This document shows positions 12,082 through 23,290 of a stretch of 64,000 nt of DNA, piece after piece. Positions within the stretch are counted from its first letter, which is position 1. Each line of letters begins with the position of its first letter. The notes below the pieces were generated by a model. It searched no databases. It saw nothing but the letters and a program-made list of their open reading frames with translations, and was not told the origin of the DNA. This stretch comes from Chlorophyllum brunneum (lineage: Eukaryota; Basidiomycota; Agaricomycetes; Agaricales; Agaricaceae), in contig OY756140.1 of NCBI GenBank assembly GCA_963576785.1, positions 4,074,003 to 4,138,002 on the forward strand. The letters run 5' to 3'. A program made the position numbers and the translations under genes.

Positions 12082-14409
12082 CTACTCTAAACTCTCACCA
12101 CCACCCCTCTTGGCCTTCTCATAACACTCCAACGTAACAGAAGCCATAAATCCAGGCAAACACTGCTCATTATCAATCCAATATCTCATCAAACTCGGTA
12201 CATCCTGTGGTCCACCTTCACCTTGCGCAACAAGTTGCATCTTCACATCTCCTCCTCCAATCGTACCCCCACTTCCAGTAGTAGGTTGAAAAACAAAAGA
12301 CGCATTAAGATCAAAAATGGAAGTAACACGTACTTGACCATTTGGATAAAATGCGAGTTTGACACCTAGAATGGAAGTAATGGCTTCACGGAATTCAGCG
12401 GATTTGGATGTGAAGACTTGTTGAAGACGGAGGAGACGTTTTTCTTTTTGGGTGAGTGTTTGTTCGAGGGATGTTACTGAGGATTGGAGGAGATCGTATG
12501 ATACGCGTGGAACGAGTTCTTCTCCTGATACTGGATTAGATGATGTTGTGGTTGTGGTGGAGGGAAGGGATGTTTCGAGGTCGTGTAGACGTTGAAGTAG
12601 CGCAGTATTTTCTTCTTTGAGTTTATCCATTGTTGCTTGTCGGAGGTCGAACCATTGTTGTTCAGGATTATCTGCGAGTTGTAGAACACGTTTTCCGGGT
12701 GGTACATGACGACCACCCGCGATCTCTCCGCTAAGTTCGAAGAGTTCCTGTTCTAGCTTGTCGATTGTCTCGAGGTGTTGAACGTTCTCCTTTTGAGATT
12801 CCTCGAGTTCGGAACGGAGTTGCGCAAGTTGGTCGAGAATATCTCGGGAGGGTTTCGAGGGAGAAAAAGGGATAATGGTGGTCGCGGTATCGAGCGCGGC
12901 TTTATATTCCTCCAGTAACGACTCGACTTCCTTTATTCGCTCAACCTTCATCTCGTCAATTCTCACGTCATCCATCTGTGCCTCTTCGGACTCGTAGCTT
13001 TTGACCAACGCCTTTAAAAATCCGACTTCACGTTCGGCTAATCGTGCTCGTGTATCGGCCTTTCGCGTTTCGTCGCGTAATCTCTTGGCCGCTTCTTTCA
13101 GTTCTGCAGTCTCGGCAGAAGAAGAGGAAATGAGGTCGTTGAGGGATGCGTTTGTTGATTCTAGGGTACGTAAAGATGCGAGGGTCGAACCGTGTTGTTC
13201 GAGGAGGGAGGCGTGTTGGAGACGAAGTTGTGTGAGAGTTTGCGTTTGAGAGATTGTGGGTGTAGCGTTTTTGGAGGGTGTGGATGGCGGCGACGACGGG
13301 ATTTGAAGAGCGTTCGAGGCCCTGAAAGGCGCGGTTAGAGAGAAAATATAACGCAGGTGATAAGAGGGAACGAACCACTGTTCGCGTTCGGCTTGGGACG
13401 CCTCGAGTTCTGCTTCTAGCCGGGCAACTTTCTGTCTAAGCGAGTCGGTGTATTGCAATTTGAGTTCGAGACTACGGTTTTGTTCACGTAGGACTTCGAC
13501 GCTAGTTTGTCGGTCACGAAGCACGGTGACCTCGGAAGTGAGCTTCGCGTTCGTGCCTTCCACTTTCCTCAGATATTCGGCCTGTTTCCTCAATTCCTCC
13601 CGAACAACGCCCATGTCGCTTTCATCGTTGGCTTGCTGTGCCAAAGTATCTTTCGCGGCTTGTAATTCGTCGAGTTGGTCTTGAAGCAAGTGAATGGTGT
13701 CAAGACGTGAGGCTGCAAGAATATCGGAAGCCTTGAGATCCTCTGACACGAGGTCAACCCGAGACACGAGCGACGAGTTGAGGGACTTGAGCTGTGAGAG
13801 TTCCTGGGTAGAAGCGAGCGTATGTTGAGAATGGGAATGTTGTAGGTCGGTGAACTCCTCTTCAAGACCTGACAGCTGAGCTCGAAGGGATTTGAGCTCA
13901 GCATCCGTGCGTTTCTAACTCACGGCGAACACCATAACGTCAGCGGATAGGAGAACGAATATTGCCAGATAGAACTGACTTTCTCTGTATCATATTCCCC
14001 TGCTTCGCGTTCCCGCGCTGCTCGTTCCTCCTTTTCTCTGTCGGCATAATGTCGCCGATCCCGTTCGAGTCTTTCAATAAGAAGCTCTTTCTCGCGGAGC
14101 TTTGTTTCGACCTCTATACGCGCCGTTTGTGCTTGAAGGAGTTGCCGTTCAAGTGATGCATGGGAAATACTATTCGTAAATAACTGTGTTCGTTGGTGTC
14201 GCTTAGCAGCGGAGAATTGTGGATCTGGTGAAAGCTCCATTCAGTGAATTTATAGCGGTTATTACAAGCGACATACCGCGTTCGAGTTCAGCTGCAAGAG
14301 AATCACGTTTGACTGCAGTCACCCTTGGCCGTGTCGTTGTGGGTAAAGACGTCGACGCTGTTGAGCGCGGCGTCCGACGATTTCTGCCGACGTTCTCGTC
14401 GTTGTTCAT
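12082..14409 (-). CDS. MAD1: Spindle assembly checkpoint protein Mad1
   Basis: Coiled-coil scaffold that holds Mad2 at unattached kinetochores and nuclear pores. Exons 14409-14277, 14224-13980, 13914-13376 and 13321-12082 join in frame to 718 aa, a normal fungal Mad1 length. Residues ~50-500 are heptad-rich coiled coil. The Mad2-interaction motif is visible near residue 516 as K-R-V-L-Q-L-A-D-N-P (compare the K-V-L-h-x-x-x-N-P pattern of animal Mad1). The C-terminal globular domain follows, with S-A-E-F-R-E-A-I-T-S-I-L-G and Y-P-N-G-Q-V-R-V-T-S. The Bub1-binding position, usually R-L-K, reads R-L-Q here (residues ~604-606). The gene has no functional duplicate in the window but seven relics of its 5' half. 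It is the only core cell-cycle gene inside the duplicated block. Confidence 0.92.
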
Positions 14410-14625
14410 GTTGCTGCTGCACAGGCGAGCTGACGCGCCAAATAAACCCAAACTCGGAGTCAAGATGTTGCCAAACAGAAAAAAATAAAAATATCTCCTC
14501 CCAGGCAGGTATTCACTCTCGAAGAGTCTACCGTTGGAAAGCCCTTGCCGGACACTTTCGAATGAACCCGGAATTATATTGAGATACAGAGTCCATCCCA
14601 TGTTATCCCTCGGCGATCAGGTATG
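14410..14625 (-). promoter_or_regulatory. MAD1 upstream region, shared with the relics
   Basis: The 200 bases upstream of the MAD1 ATG contain the blocks CAGGTATTCACTCTCGAAG, GGAAAGCCCTTGCCGGACAC and ACTTTCGAATGAACC. These recur upstream of MAD1 relics at 11.8, 20.3, 27.7, 32.3 and 57.9 kb, so the duplicated unit included the promoter as well as coding sequence. Confidence 0.55.
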
Positions 14626-15178
14626 GCCAGAAACGCGTTCAGGTTTTTCATTTTGAGAAGTTGAAATGAACACAGGAAAGTGTTGCGGTTGTAGCGAATT
14701 TCTGAATTGTAGAGGATAATGAGAGGAATGCAGCTGAGGAACATACCCTGTCGATCATAAGTAGTAGCATAGGTGTTCGTGTTTATGATCCATAGATGTG
14801 AGTCGTTGTTGTGTGCACCCAGGGCGAGGTGGCGTCCGTAGGATATAATGAACGTCTCGTATTGATTATGGGCGTGGTAAGCAGTTCACCATATCCAACC
14901 TCTACTCCCACAGCACACACAATTGTGTCGAGGTCCCGGCTTCGGTCCCCCCCTGACCACTGTGTCTCTTTAGACTAAAAATCCGGCCCTCGGGCTCAAC
15001 GGAGTACTGTACTGTGTAGTCCGCGATCTCCTACGCGGATGGTCACAGGTGAAATGACGAGTCCAAGATTTCGGATCATCATATTCAGAAATCTTTAGCT
15101 ACTGCTACTTCTACAATTTGAAAAAAAAACGATCCTGTTATGTCAGTCTTCAATAACCTGATGGCTTTGTAGGGTCAA
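14626..15178. other. Intergenic stretch, no gene seen
   Basis: Holds the 3' flank of the oxygenase gene and distal MAD1 upstream DNA. Contains an A9 run near 15121. No coding signal. Confidence 0.4.
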
Positions 15179-16671
15179 TCAAATGTTAATGAAAATTCCT
15201 GTAAATCTTTCAAGATTCCCCCCTAAGTCAGGAATCTCCTCAGGACGCGCAATCGTCGCAACAACGCAAAGGTGGTGATAGAAATACTTGAAGGTGGGTT
15301 CGTTTCCATAGGCTAATCCAAGGGACTTGTCAACATACTCCGCTTTCGGCTCCGTGACCCATTCTACGGGGAGGGATCGATAATTAGGATCCTGTTGATA
15401 GTAATCGTACCAGGAGCTCTCTGTATCTGTAACCTGATCTTTGGGTTGATCCCATATCAAGAACGGTTCATTGTTGAATATGTTCTCGAGCGAGTCATTA
15501 TCCTCCCACCCATGCACACTTTGGTCGATGTTGATAATAGTCTTGGACAACACACGAAAGGGACATATTTCATCCGCTGTGGTCGCATTTTCGGAATAGA
15601 GTAGGTAGAATTCGAAATCGATCTCGAGGTCTGAGAGAGTGCGGATGAGAGTTGCATCTGATCCTTTGAAATTCAGTTTTCCGGGACGCAAGATCGCAGA
15701 TTCAAAAGGATACGCATGTTCAAGACCGAATCCAAGGAAAGGATATGCCCGTCGTATGGCCTTGTCGTCGAGACAAGCTTCGAGAGCGGTCTCGAACGGA
15801 TGCTCGGGTCGAGAGCTGATGGGAGTTTGAAAAATCGGAGCACCCTTCGCGGGGTCAAAGTAGATATTGTATGTAATAGTGACTCGGTGTCCAGATTTGA
15901 CCAGGGCTACTTCATGTTCAACGTCACTGAAGAATGCGATATACGCAGCAGATGGAGCTGAGGTTTTTTTCAGTAAAGCGGATCCGTTAAACGTGTGCTC
16001 GCGACCACGGTGTCTGAGAAGCAGGTCCCCTCCCTCGTGCGAGAATGGCAACACGACAACAAGGGAGCCGAACATATCTTGGTTGCGTGGAGTATCTTGG
16101 TGCGCTTTGAAGAACGACCCTTCTCCTGCAGTATTCCCATAGTCAGCTCCATCGAGTCCGTAAGAAAAACTTCATACCATATACGTTGAGCTTGTACAGC
16201 TCGAAGCCGATACCCTTGTCGAGGGATTGCCAGTGAAAGAGGCCCGAAGCGATCTTCTCCGTAAACGCCCCATTGTCAGGGTTGAATCCCCAAAGGAAGT
16301 TGCCTGCATCGAGTTTTCCTGCTTTGCGGTATGTCAAGTCCAACACGTCCTTCTGGCCACGGCCAAAGGTGGCCGGTTGACAGGCACCACTGAGGTCTTC
16401 TGCTTGGGCGGCAGAGGTGGTGGAACACAAATCTATAGCACTGAAACACGTTGGGCGATGACCGATACAATGACCAAAGTAGGACTTACCCTGGTGTCCC
16501 GTCTTGTCGCTTATAGAAGAGAGAGGATTCGGAAGGTGTAAGAGGAACCACTCCGGATACCCAAGGTTCGAGGAGAACGTCTTTACTAGTGAGAGCAGAG
16601 CGTAGAAGGTCAATAGTACCCTCTATCTCAGTGGGAGGTACACGAAGCTCGTTGATCTTGGTCATTGGCAT
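15179..16671 (-). CDS. 2OG-Fe(II) oxygenase-like protein, copy A
   Basis: Exons 16671-16490, 16440-16178 and 16125-15179 join to 463 aa. The core is the double-stranded beta-helix of 2-oxoglutarate/Fe(II) oxygenases (prolyl-4-hydroxylase-like). An H-Q-D triad half follows G-E-G-S-F-F-K-A, then M-F-G-S-L-V-V-V-L-P-F and G-G-D-L-L-L-R-H. Next are F-F-S-D-V-E-H-E-V with the third iron-binding His and S-G-H-R-V-T-I-T-Y with the Arg expected to bind 2-oxoglutarate. All metal and cosubstrate residues are present. The substrate is unknown; such genes are numerous in Agaricomycetes. There are paralogs at 21268-22738 (frameshifted) and 34339-35897 (intact), both on the other strand, plus an exon-1 relic at 17502. 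No signal peptide. Confidence 0.82.
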
Positions 16672-16904
16672 GTGGAATAGGGTACTTTGACTGATCCAGC
16701 TTGTTTAAATATTTGAATATTGAGGGTTTCCCTGTGGTTCATCTGAGTCAGATTTCCATTCTGGGGTATACCTACCTTGAGGCTCGAGGTGCTTTTTGAG
16801 CAAGAAATGCATACGGTGAAATGACTCGTCCACATATTACTCACTGACAGGAAAGCTCGGCTCCATCAAGAAAGTTCCCATCCTTGCCTCCAGGTTTTGA
16901 TCAC

Positions 16905-17410
16905 AATCATCGAAACGTAAAATAGGTAGAGTTTTCTGTCAACACAAGCGCCGAGGGTATGCGAAAAAGCAGAGTCGAGGAGGAGTGGGGAAACATGTTG
17001 GGGTAATCGACTGAATCTGAGGGTACCGAATTTATTCCCCAGGTAGTGGTGCGTACTTGTTGACTTCGTCGGCGCAGCGCCGCCCCCAATTTCATGACGA
17101 GATGCCTTAGATATCCTGAGTATGATAGTGTGGTTGCGTTTCTACTTGACTGTTATGAGGATGTATTTAGATGCCACATCCATTCTCATGCAGCTATTCG
17201 CCAATGGTAGCGTTGCAGAGGCTCATGTCTACTACAAGTCTACCATGATAAGCCCAACACAAAAGTCAAGCGCTCCTAGGAGGCGCAAGTGATGTAGGTA
17301 TATCAACATCTGCTGAACCGTTGTCCTCATGATCAGCCTCGATTCTAGCCATAAGATCATCACTACATAACTTGTATGCACGCTGCATGGTTGACGATTA
17401 ACCCAAACTG
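16905..17410 (-). repeat. Non-coding repeat R1, copy 1
   Basis: A ~500-bp segment found three times: here on the minus strand, and at 26600-26995 and 33165-33690 on the plus strand. Landmarks, read on the plus strand here, are GATGCCTTAGATATCCTGAG, CGCTCCTAGGAGGCGCAAGT and TGCTGAACCGTTGTCCTCAT. In the other copies it begins just after the stop codon of a family X gene, so it is the 3' flank of that gene. Here it is separated from X1 by the oxygenase relic. No open frame is conserved among copies. Confidence 0.7.
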
Positions 17411-17501
17411 TCTAGCCAATATAAGAACTCCAAAAATGAGAAGTTGAGGACGCTTTGAGCTTTCCTTTAAGTGATGTTTAAACCACTGCTTCTACATACT
17501 G

Positions 17502-17640
17502 ATGATCGAGATAAACAAGCTTCACATACCCGTTGAGACGGACGAGCGCACTACTCTCACCATGAAAGAAAGAATTCTCCTCGAACTTTGGACATCGGAA
17601 GTGAGTCCTCTCACCCTCCGAATGCGTTTCTGCTTGACTG
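17502..17640 (+). pseudogene. Relic of oxygenase exon 1
   Basis: Reads M-I-E-I-N-K-L-H-I-P-V-E-T-D-E-R then L-T-M-K-E-R-I-L-L-E-L-W-T-S-E-V. It aligns with exon 1 of the 2OG oxygenase copies (copy C starts M-N-E-I-K-G-L-H-V-P and has E-P-W-T-S-G-V-V-P-L-T). Exons 2 and 3, including all iron ligands, are absent. Confidence 0.7.
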
Positions 17641-17921
17641 ATATGTACATATATTCAAGGGAGGCGCCCAGATACTACACCCCCCTCGTTGTACACAGAC
17701 AACTCTTCGCCGCCCGCACGTCACCGAGGATCACGTCAACCATCGTAAACCCAACCCTCAAAGTCGAGTGCTCCTGGGAACAGTAAACGATCTATTCAGC
17801 TGTGACCTGTCGCTCGACATCTGTTGAGCCGTTGTCCTCAGCCTCAAGTCTAGCCATAAGCTCATCGCTACATAAATTGTAAATTTCAGCCAATAGATTT
17901 CGAACAAGGATCAACACTCAA

Positions 17922-18560
17922 CTAGAGTTTGCGACCCTGTTTACGAACCTCTATCCAGCCAATTTCCTCCGGTTGCCAGGGGTCGTGGCGGTCGAAATAC
18001 CATCTCGGTCGAACACACGGTTCCAATCCCAATGCTTCCTTCACCATCGATATCACCTCTTCTTCTTCTTCGACAACGAGCGCCTCGTCGTCCATAGTGT
18101 AATTGGTATAGAGCGCAACCGTTAAAAAGTAGTCCGTTGTTGCCGGATATGGGCGCGCCAGCTTGAGGTGGCACCAAACATGTTCTGACAGGTGCTCTAT
18201 TGCAACATCAAGAGTATCTGGTGATACCTTGTTCGGCTGCAAGCGATAGTTGTACTGGTTGAGACCATGCCTTTCCGCGTAAGCATATATCACGGGATGG
18301 TCGGCAGGAATTGCATAATGAAGGAGCGGTGGATTTGGGTTGTCCTCTGTGACTGTATACTCGTCGGGTAATTCGTCCATGGGGCATCGAGGAGCAAAGC
18401 GGTGGAGGAGTTCCTACAAGGCCAGGTTCGCCGTGTGGAAGATAGAAGACGAAAGAATGGGACGTACTAGTCTTCTTCCTACAGGATAGCACTTGGTGAA
18501 GATTTGACCAGGCTCAAGAATGCCGAGGCGCAGCAATTGGGCTTCGGATGGGGTTTGCAT
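17922..18560 (-). CDS. Family X protein, copy X1 (uncharacterised, 194 aa)
   Basis: Exons 18560-18468 and 18413-17922, with a 54-nt intron. I do not recognise the family. It starts M-Q-T-P-S-E-A-Q-L-L-R-L-G-I-L-E-P-G-Q, then exon 2 has C-P-M-D-E-L-P-D-E-Y-T-V, H-Y-A-I-P-A-D-H-P-V-I-Y-A-Y-A and T-D-Y-F-L-T-V-A-L-Y-T-N-Y-T. An acidic run E-E-E-E-E follows, then C-V-R-P-R-W-Y-F-D-R-H-D-P-W. No signal peptide or membrane helix; a soluble acidic protein is inferred. Exon lengths (93 and 492 nt) are identical in X1-X4. Here the unspliced intron happens to stay partly open, but in X2 and X3 it contains a stop, which proves the intron. Confidence 0.72.
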
Positions 18561-18810
18561 TGGATGTGAGTTATGGTTTAAGAAGAGGAGGAACCAACAT
18601 ACCATGTGTGAACAATGCCACGGCACGTGACACCTTTCACGCTCAGCTGTAAGGAGCGCCCACTTGACCGTAAGATAACCGTAAGATAACTTGTCAAATC
18701 CAGAACAATCAAATCATGTGTGTCATCATGTCCGATGTCATCTCTTTAAACGAGATAAGGACAACCTACCGCCGCCACCCTCCGAGCTGCAACCCCACCA
18801 TAATTCAGCC

Positions 18811-20154
18811 ATGTCTGCCCCTCCTGAGACGGTCTTTGTGGTTTGTTAATCTGCGCACCCATCTATTACAATCTATTCTCACCCTTTCCCATAGCCAGGA
18901 ATCTCTTCATCCGACACATTCTACAGGTATCTTGGGGCGCTTTTGGATTACGCCTATAAAACTGGGCCTTACGAGAGTTCACTCTATGGAGCACTGAGCT
19001 TCATCCTCACATCCTTCTGCACTTCTGCATCAGTCTCATCAAAATGGTCTAGCGACTTGTATTTGGGTTCCTTCCCCCAAAAAGACTTTAGGACAGCGGA
19101 AGGGTTTCGGATTCCCGACTTTACTGTACTTGTCCTCCAACATCAACAATTCGCCACCAATCACCTAGAAAAAGACATTGCGGAGATGGGTGTTTTTATC
19201 TGGGAGATTAAACGCTATCCTACTAAGAATACAGATTGGTTTGGGATACGAAGGGTTGAGCCAGACATCCTTATGGATGAATTCGTTCAACATGTCCTCC
19301 AAATCCAGGCACAAGCAGCACACGCGAGGGAGAAATTTGGTCACCGGCGCATTTTCGCTTTCTTAACTGTTGATGTCTGGTTTGTACTCCTCGCTTCCCC
19401 GGTGGCTCTGAGGATCCACGCGGCGAAGGAAATAGCCGAAAACCCAAACCCGATCACGACGAACCATCTGTTCCCGATTGCCTGCTTGGACCACTCCCCA
19501 TATTTAATAGGGAACGTGTGGCGTTTACTCCCGAATTCCTCAGAGCATTCGAACTCTGTCTTGAAGGTCTTGGGGATGTGGTCGTAAAATTAGACTCGCT
19601 CTTCACTCCGTCCGCAGGAACATCATATGCTCGCGCTGAGGTAGGTTGAAACCACATCTCGTTCATCAAATACTGAGACAAATGTATTGTAGGCAGCGGC
19701 GGCAAAATTCAGGGAAAAATACAAAGAAGCATTACGGAGAGAACAAATAGAAACCAAATATGCCTTGGGCGAAGAAGACACTGACGAGCGATCTACAAGA
19801 GGCACTGTATCCGACTCCACAGACCCAGAGAAGCAGCAACACCCTGCTGCAGTCCCCGGTGATCTGCATCATCTTATGACAAGCCCAGACAAGACGCGGT
19901 CTCGTGCCAAAGCACAGAAGCCTCCAAGGGACGGACCGACGACTCGTTCAACATCTTGTCAACAGGTGGTGTGTATTCCCTCTTGCGGGTAGCAACACTT
20001 CCGTACTTATATCGAATGGAAGGAGGTTGTTCCAGGTCCAGTAGTACGCGCTATTCGCCCTCCTCGCCCGCGTCGGAACGAGAAGAAAAAAGGGAAGCGA
20101 CCAGCTCGATTGGGGACAACTGGAAGCACTAAGCATGATGAGACGAAAGAGTGA
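18811..20154 (+). pseudogene. PD-(D/E)XK nuclease-like protein, left copy, frameshifted
   Basis: Partner of 27899-29410. Exon 1 is 18811-18840 (M-S-A-P-P-E-T-V-F-V), intron 18841-18894, exon 2 18895-19640. The nuclease motifs are present: R-I-P-D-F, then V-F-I-W-E-I-K-R, then Q-I-Q-A-Q-A-A-H-A. Exon 2 is 746 nt here against 747 in the right copy. The missing base is near 19388-19392 (CTCCTCGCTTCC against CTCCTTCGCTTCC), and the frame runs off after V-W-F-V-L-L into a stop near 19587. Downstream, exon 3 and a basic tail (G-K-R-P-A-R-L-G, stop at 20154) persist. Fused short proteins are conceivable, but the nuclease domain would lack its C-terminal half. Confidence 0.68.
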
Positions 20155-20279
20155 GAGTAGCTGGAGTGTACATACGAACACAGCGAAACTGTTGCATTGT
20201 TAGCCTATGTGGCGTCAATTAAAAAGTCGGCCATATATTGTCTGATTGACGAGGAATCTCGTGAGATGGGCTGTCTGAG

Positions 20280-20545
20280 ATCATTCGAAAATGTTCCGTA
20301 AGGGCTTTCCAACAGCAAACCCGTAAGCGTGGATACCTGGTCTGGAAGGAGATATGGCCTATTTTCTTCCGGAGCCCCATTCTTTTGGCGTCATCTTGTT
20401 TCCTGGTTTGGGTTTGCCTGCACGTCGTCAGTGGCTGCAGTCAAACGTGTTTCTCTTGCAGCTGAATTCGAGTGCGATATGTCACCTATAATAACCACTA
20501 TAAATTCACTAAATGGGGCTTTGACCAGATCCACGAACGATCTAT
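20280..20545 (+). pseudogene. MAD1 5' relic on the plus strand
   Basis: Contains the upstream block TTCCGTAAGGGCTTTCCAAC and then MAD1 exon 1 sequence encoding V-K-R-V-S-L-A-A-E-F-E, followed by the degenerate intron ACTATAAATTCACTAAATGG. It ends at the start of exon 2 (CCAGATCCACGA). It is the mirror image of the relic at 27484-27800. Confidence 0.7.
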
Positions 20546-20705
20546 TCAGCTGTGACCTGTTGATCGACATCCGTCGAGCCGTTGTCCTCTGACTCGAGTC
20601 TAGCCATACGCTACATCGCTACATAAATTGTAAATTTCAGCCAATAGATTTCGAACAGGGATCAACACGCAACTAGAGTTTACGACCCTGTTTACGAAGT
20701 TGTAA
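20546..20705 (-). pseudogene. 3' end relic of family X with its flank
   Basis: Read on the minus strand it gives TTCGTAAACAGGGTCGTAAACTC, the last codons of family X (R-K-Q-G-R-K-L), then its conserved 3' flank with ATTGGCTGAAATTTACA. The rest of the gene is missing. The same piece occurs inverted at 27320-27483. Confidence 0.6.
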
Positions 20706-20726
20706 TACACTGGGTCGCCCAGACTT

Positions 20727-20972
20727 TTAGCCTTTCATGTTCTGATACGTCTTGTGATCTGCCACGATGTCGTGGGCACCACTACACCGGCATTTCCTAA
20801 TCTCGCCCAACGTCGCTTCTAACACGCCTCCTTCATTGCACCTCGCTACCCCTCCTCGAATTTGACCAGGCTCAAGAATACCGAGGCGTAGCAATTGGGC
20901 TTCAGATGGGGTTTGCATTGGTATGGAGCAGAACCAAGTTTCAACAACATTAGTCAGCCACTTTACATTCAA
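20727..20972 (-). pseudogene. Chimeric frame: family X exon 1 joined to a 49-aa repeated fragment
   Basis: The frame runs M-Q-T-P-S-E-A-Q-L-L-R-L-G-I-L-E-P-G-Q, the start of family X, and then switches without a stop to R-G-G-V-A-R-C-N-E-G ... D-H-K-T-Y-Q-N-M-K-G. That second part otherwise appears alone at 27160-27309 and 31429-31578. The junction is abrupt, as expected from recombination between repeats. An upstream in-frame start extends it to 81 codons. Confidence 0.55.
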
Positions 20973-21267
20973 GATTTGCAGGGTAATATTACGCGCTGCA
21001 CGGTTGACAAGGTTGATGCTGTAGGCCCGAAACTGTCCGGTCGCTGCCTTGCGCGCTAGCCAATGTCACAAAATTCCAAGGGTAACAACGCTTTGAACTT
21101 TCCTTTAAGTGATAGACGAGTCATCTTTCCATATTGCCCTCATGCTTCCCAATTCAAAATGTACCCCTCGAGGCTCAAGGTAGCATTGCCCAAAATAGAA
21201 ATCTGAGCCGAAAGGGAATTTGAACTGGCGTCAAAATCAAACTCCCTCTCACTGCCTACACATACTG

Positions 21268-22738
21268 ATGAACGAGATAAAGGGGCTTCACGTACCCAGT
21301 GGGATGGATGAAGTTGTCGGTGCCCTGCGTGATGCTCTCACTATGAAAGGTGTTCTCCTAGAACCTTGGACATCGGGAGTGGTTCCGCTCACACCCTCCG
21401 AATCCACGCTCTTTTATAAGCGGCAAGACGGGACGTCAAAGTAAGCCCTATGTTCATCATCTCGCCAACTTTGGTCATCGATCGACGCGTCTCAGTGCTA
21501 TAGACTTGCGATCCACCACCTCTGCTCAAGCGGAAGACCTTAATGCTGCCTGTCAACCGGCTACTTTTGGCCTTGGCCAGAAGGATGTGTTGGACTTGAC
21601 ATACCGCAAGGCTGGAAGCTCGACGTTGGTAACTTCCTTTGGGGATTCAATCCTGACAGTGGAGTCTTTACAGAGAAGATCGCTTCGGGCCTCTTTCATT
21701 GGCAGTCCCTCGATAAGGGTATCCGTTTCGAGCTCTCCAAGCTCAATGTATATGGTATGAATACTTCTTACGGACTGAACGGAGCTAACTATGGGAATAC
21801 TTGTAGGAGAAGGGTCGTTCTTCAAAGCGCATCAAGATACTCCACGCAGCCAAGATATGTTTGGCTCCCTTGTTGTCGTGTTGCCATTCTCGCACGAGGG
21901 AGGGAACCTACTTCTCAGACACCGTGGTCGCGAGCACACGTTTAACGGATCCGCTTTACTGAAAAAAACCTCAGCTCCATCTGCTGCGTATATCGCATTC
22001 TTCAGTGACGTTGAACATGAAGTAGCCCTGATCGAATCCGGACACCGAGTCACCATTACATACAATATCTACTTTGACCCCGCGAAGGGTGCTCCGATTT
22101 TTCAAACTCCCATCAGCTCTCGACCCGAGCATCCGTTCGAGACCGCTCTCGAAGCTTGTCTCGACGACAAGGCCATACGACGGGCATATCCTTTCCTGGG
22201 GTTCGGTCTTGAACATGCATATCCTTTCGAATCTGCGATCTTGCAACTCGTCAAACTGAATCTCAAAGGATCAGATGCAATTCTCATCCGCACTCTCTCA
22301 GACCTCGATATCGATTTCGAATTCTACCTACTCTATTCCCAAAATTCGGCCACAGAGGATGAAATAAGTCCCTTTCGTATATTGTCCAAAACTATTGTCC
22401 ACGTAGACTCAGATATGTCAGAGTGGGACGAGAGTGACCCGTTCGGCAGCATAATTAATGACCCTGGATCGTTCTTGATCTGGGATCAACCCCAAGATCA
22501 GGTTACAGATACAGAGAGTTCCTGGTACGATTACTATCAACAGGGCCCTAAAGGTTATCGATCCCTCTCCGTGGAATGGGTCACGGAGCCGAACGCGGAG
22601 TATGTTAACAAGTCTTTGGGGATTGCCTATGGAAATGAACCGAGCGTCGAGTATTATTACCACCAGCTTTGCGTTGTTGCAACTATGGTGCGTCCTGAGG
22701 AGAACCCTTATGGTGGAAAGCGACGGAGATTGAGATAG
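21268..22738 (+). pseudogene. 2OG-Fe(II) oxygenase-like protein, copy C, frameshifted
   Basis: The same three-exon gene as copies A and B. Exon 1 is intact from ATG 21268 (M-N-E-I-K-G-L-H-V-P). In exon 2, near 21612-21618, the sequence reads GCTGGAAGCTCGA where copy A reads GCTGGAAAGCTCGA: one A is missing from an AAA run, and the frame is lost before the catalytic exon. The catalytic exon itself, starting G-E-G-S-F-F-K-A-H-Q-D near 21817, is open to the stop at 22738 with all iron ligands and is ~95% like copy A by eye. A sequencing error in the A-run would restore a normal gene, so pseudogene status rests on a single base. Confidence 0.65.
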
Positions 22739-23290
22739 ACATATCGATTATGAAAAGTAGTAATGTAACGACGAATGTCTTTGGACGTTCCTGGGTATGA
22801 TGTCGCGGAATCGTCAATTTGTCATTTCACTTTTAGGCATATGAGTAGGATATCACGGACTATGTAATACAAAATCCCTAGGGCTCCATTCTAAGCCTAA
22901 CCATCTCTCCAAGCTGATTCCCCTTTTTGGGCTCGACAACCCATAAATTGGATAGCGTGTATGGCAACTTGCCATAGGATTGACGACACTATGTGCGCGT
23001 TGTAGGAGTAAGGTGTGGTGGTGGGGCTCGAGCCCATTGTCGGTACACCCACCATCGAGTCCTCTAACGGGACCTTGGGGCAGGACTTTACCGTGAACCT
23101 CAGGCTGTGAGACTGTGGACAAGGAGAGTGACTGTGATGGTGTCCCGAACGACATGCCCCTTCTTCTCTTCCAAGTCGTAACTGGGGTCACATTGAACTG
23201 GACTCCAGGTGACATTTCTCAGGCGACTCTATATATATAAATATGAATCATTACACCGCGTTAACCCCACATCCTTTACTCCAGACCTCC
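22739..23290. other. Intergenic stretch near the axis of the inverted duplication
   Basis: No supportable gene. Holds the 3' flank of oxygenase copy C and the promoter of the C2H2 relic, including a TATATATAA stretch near 23230. Confidence 0.4.
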
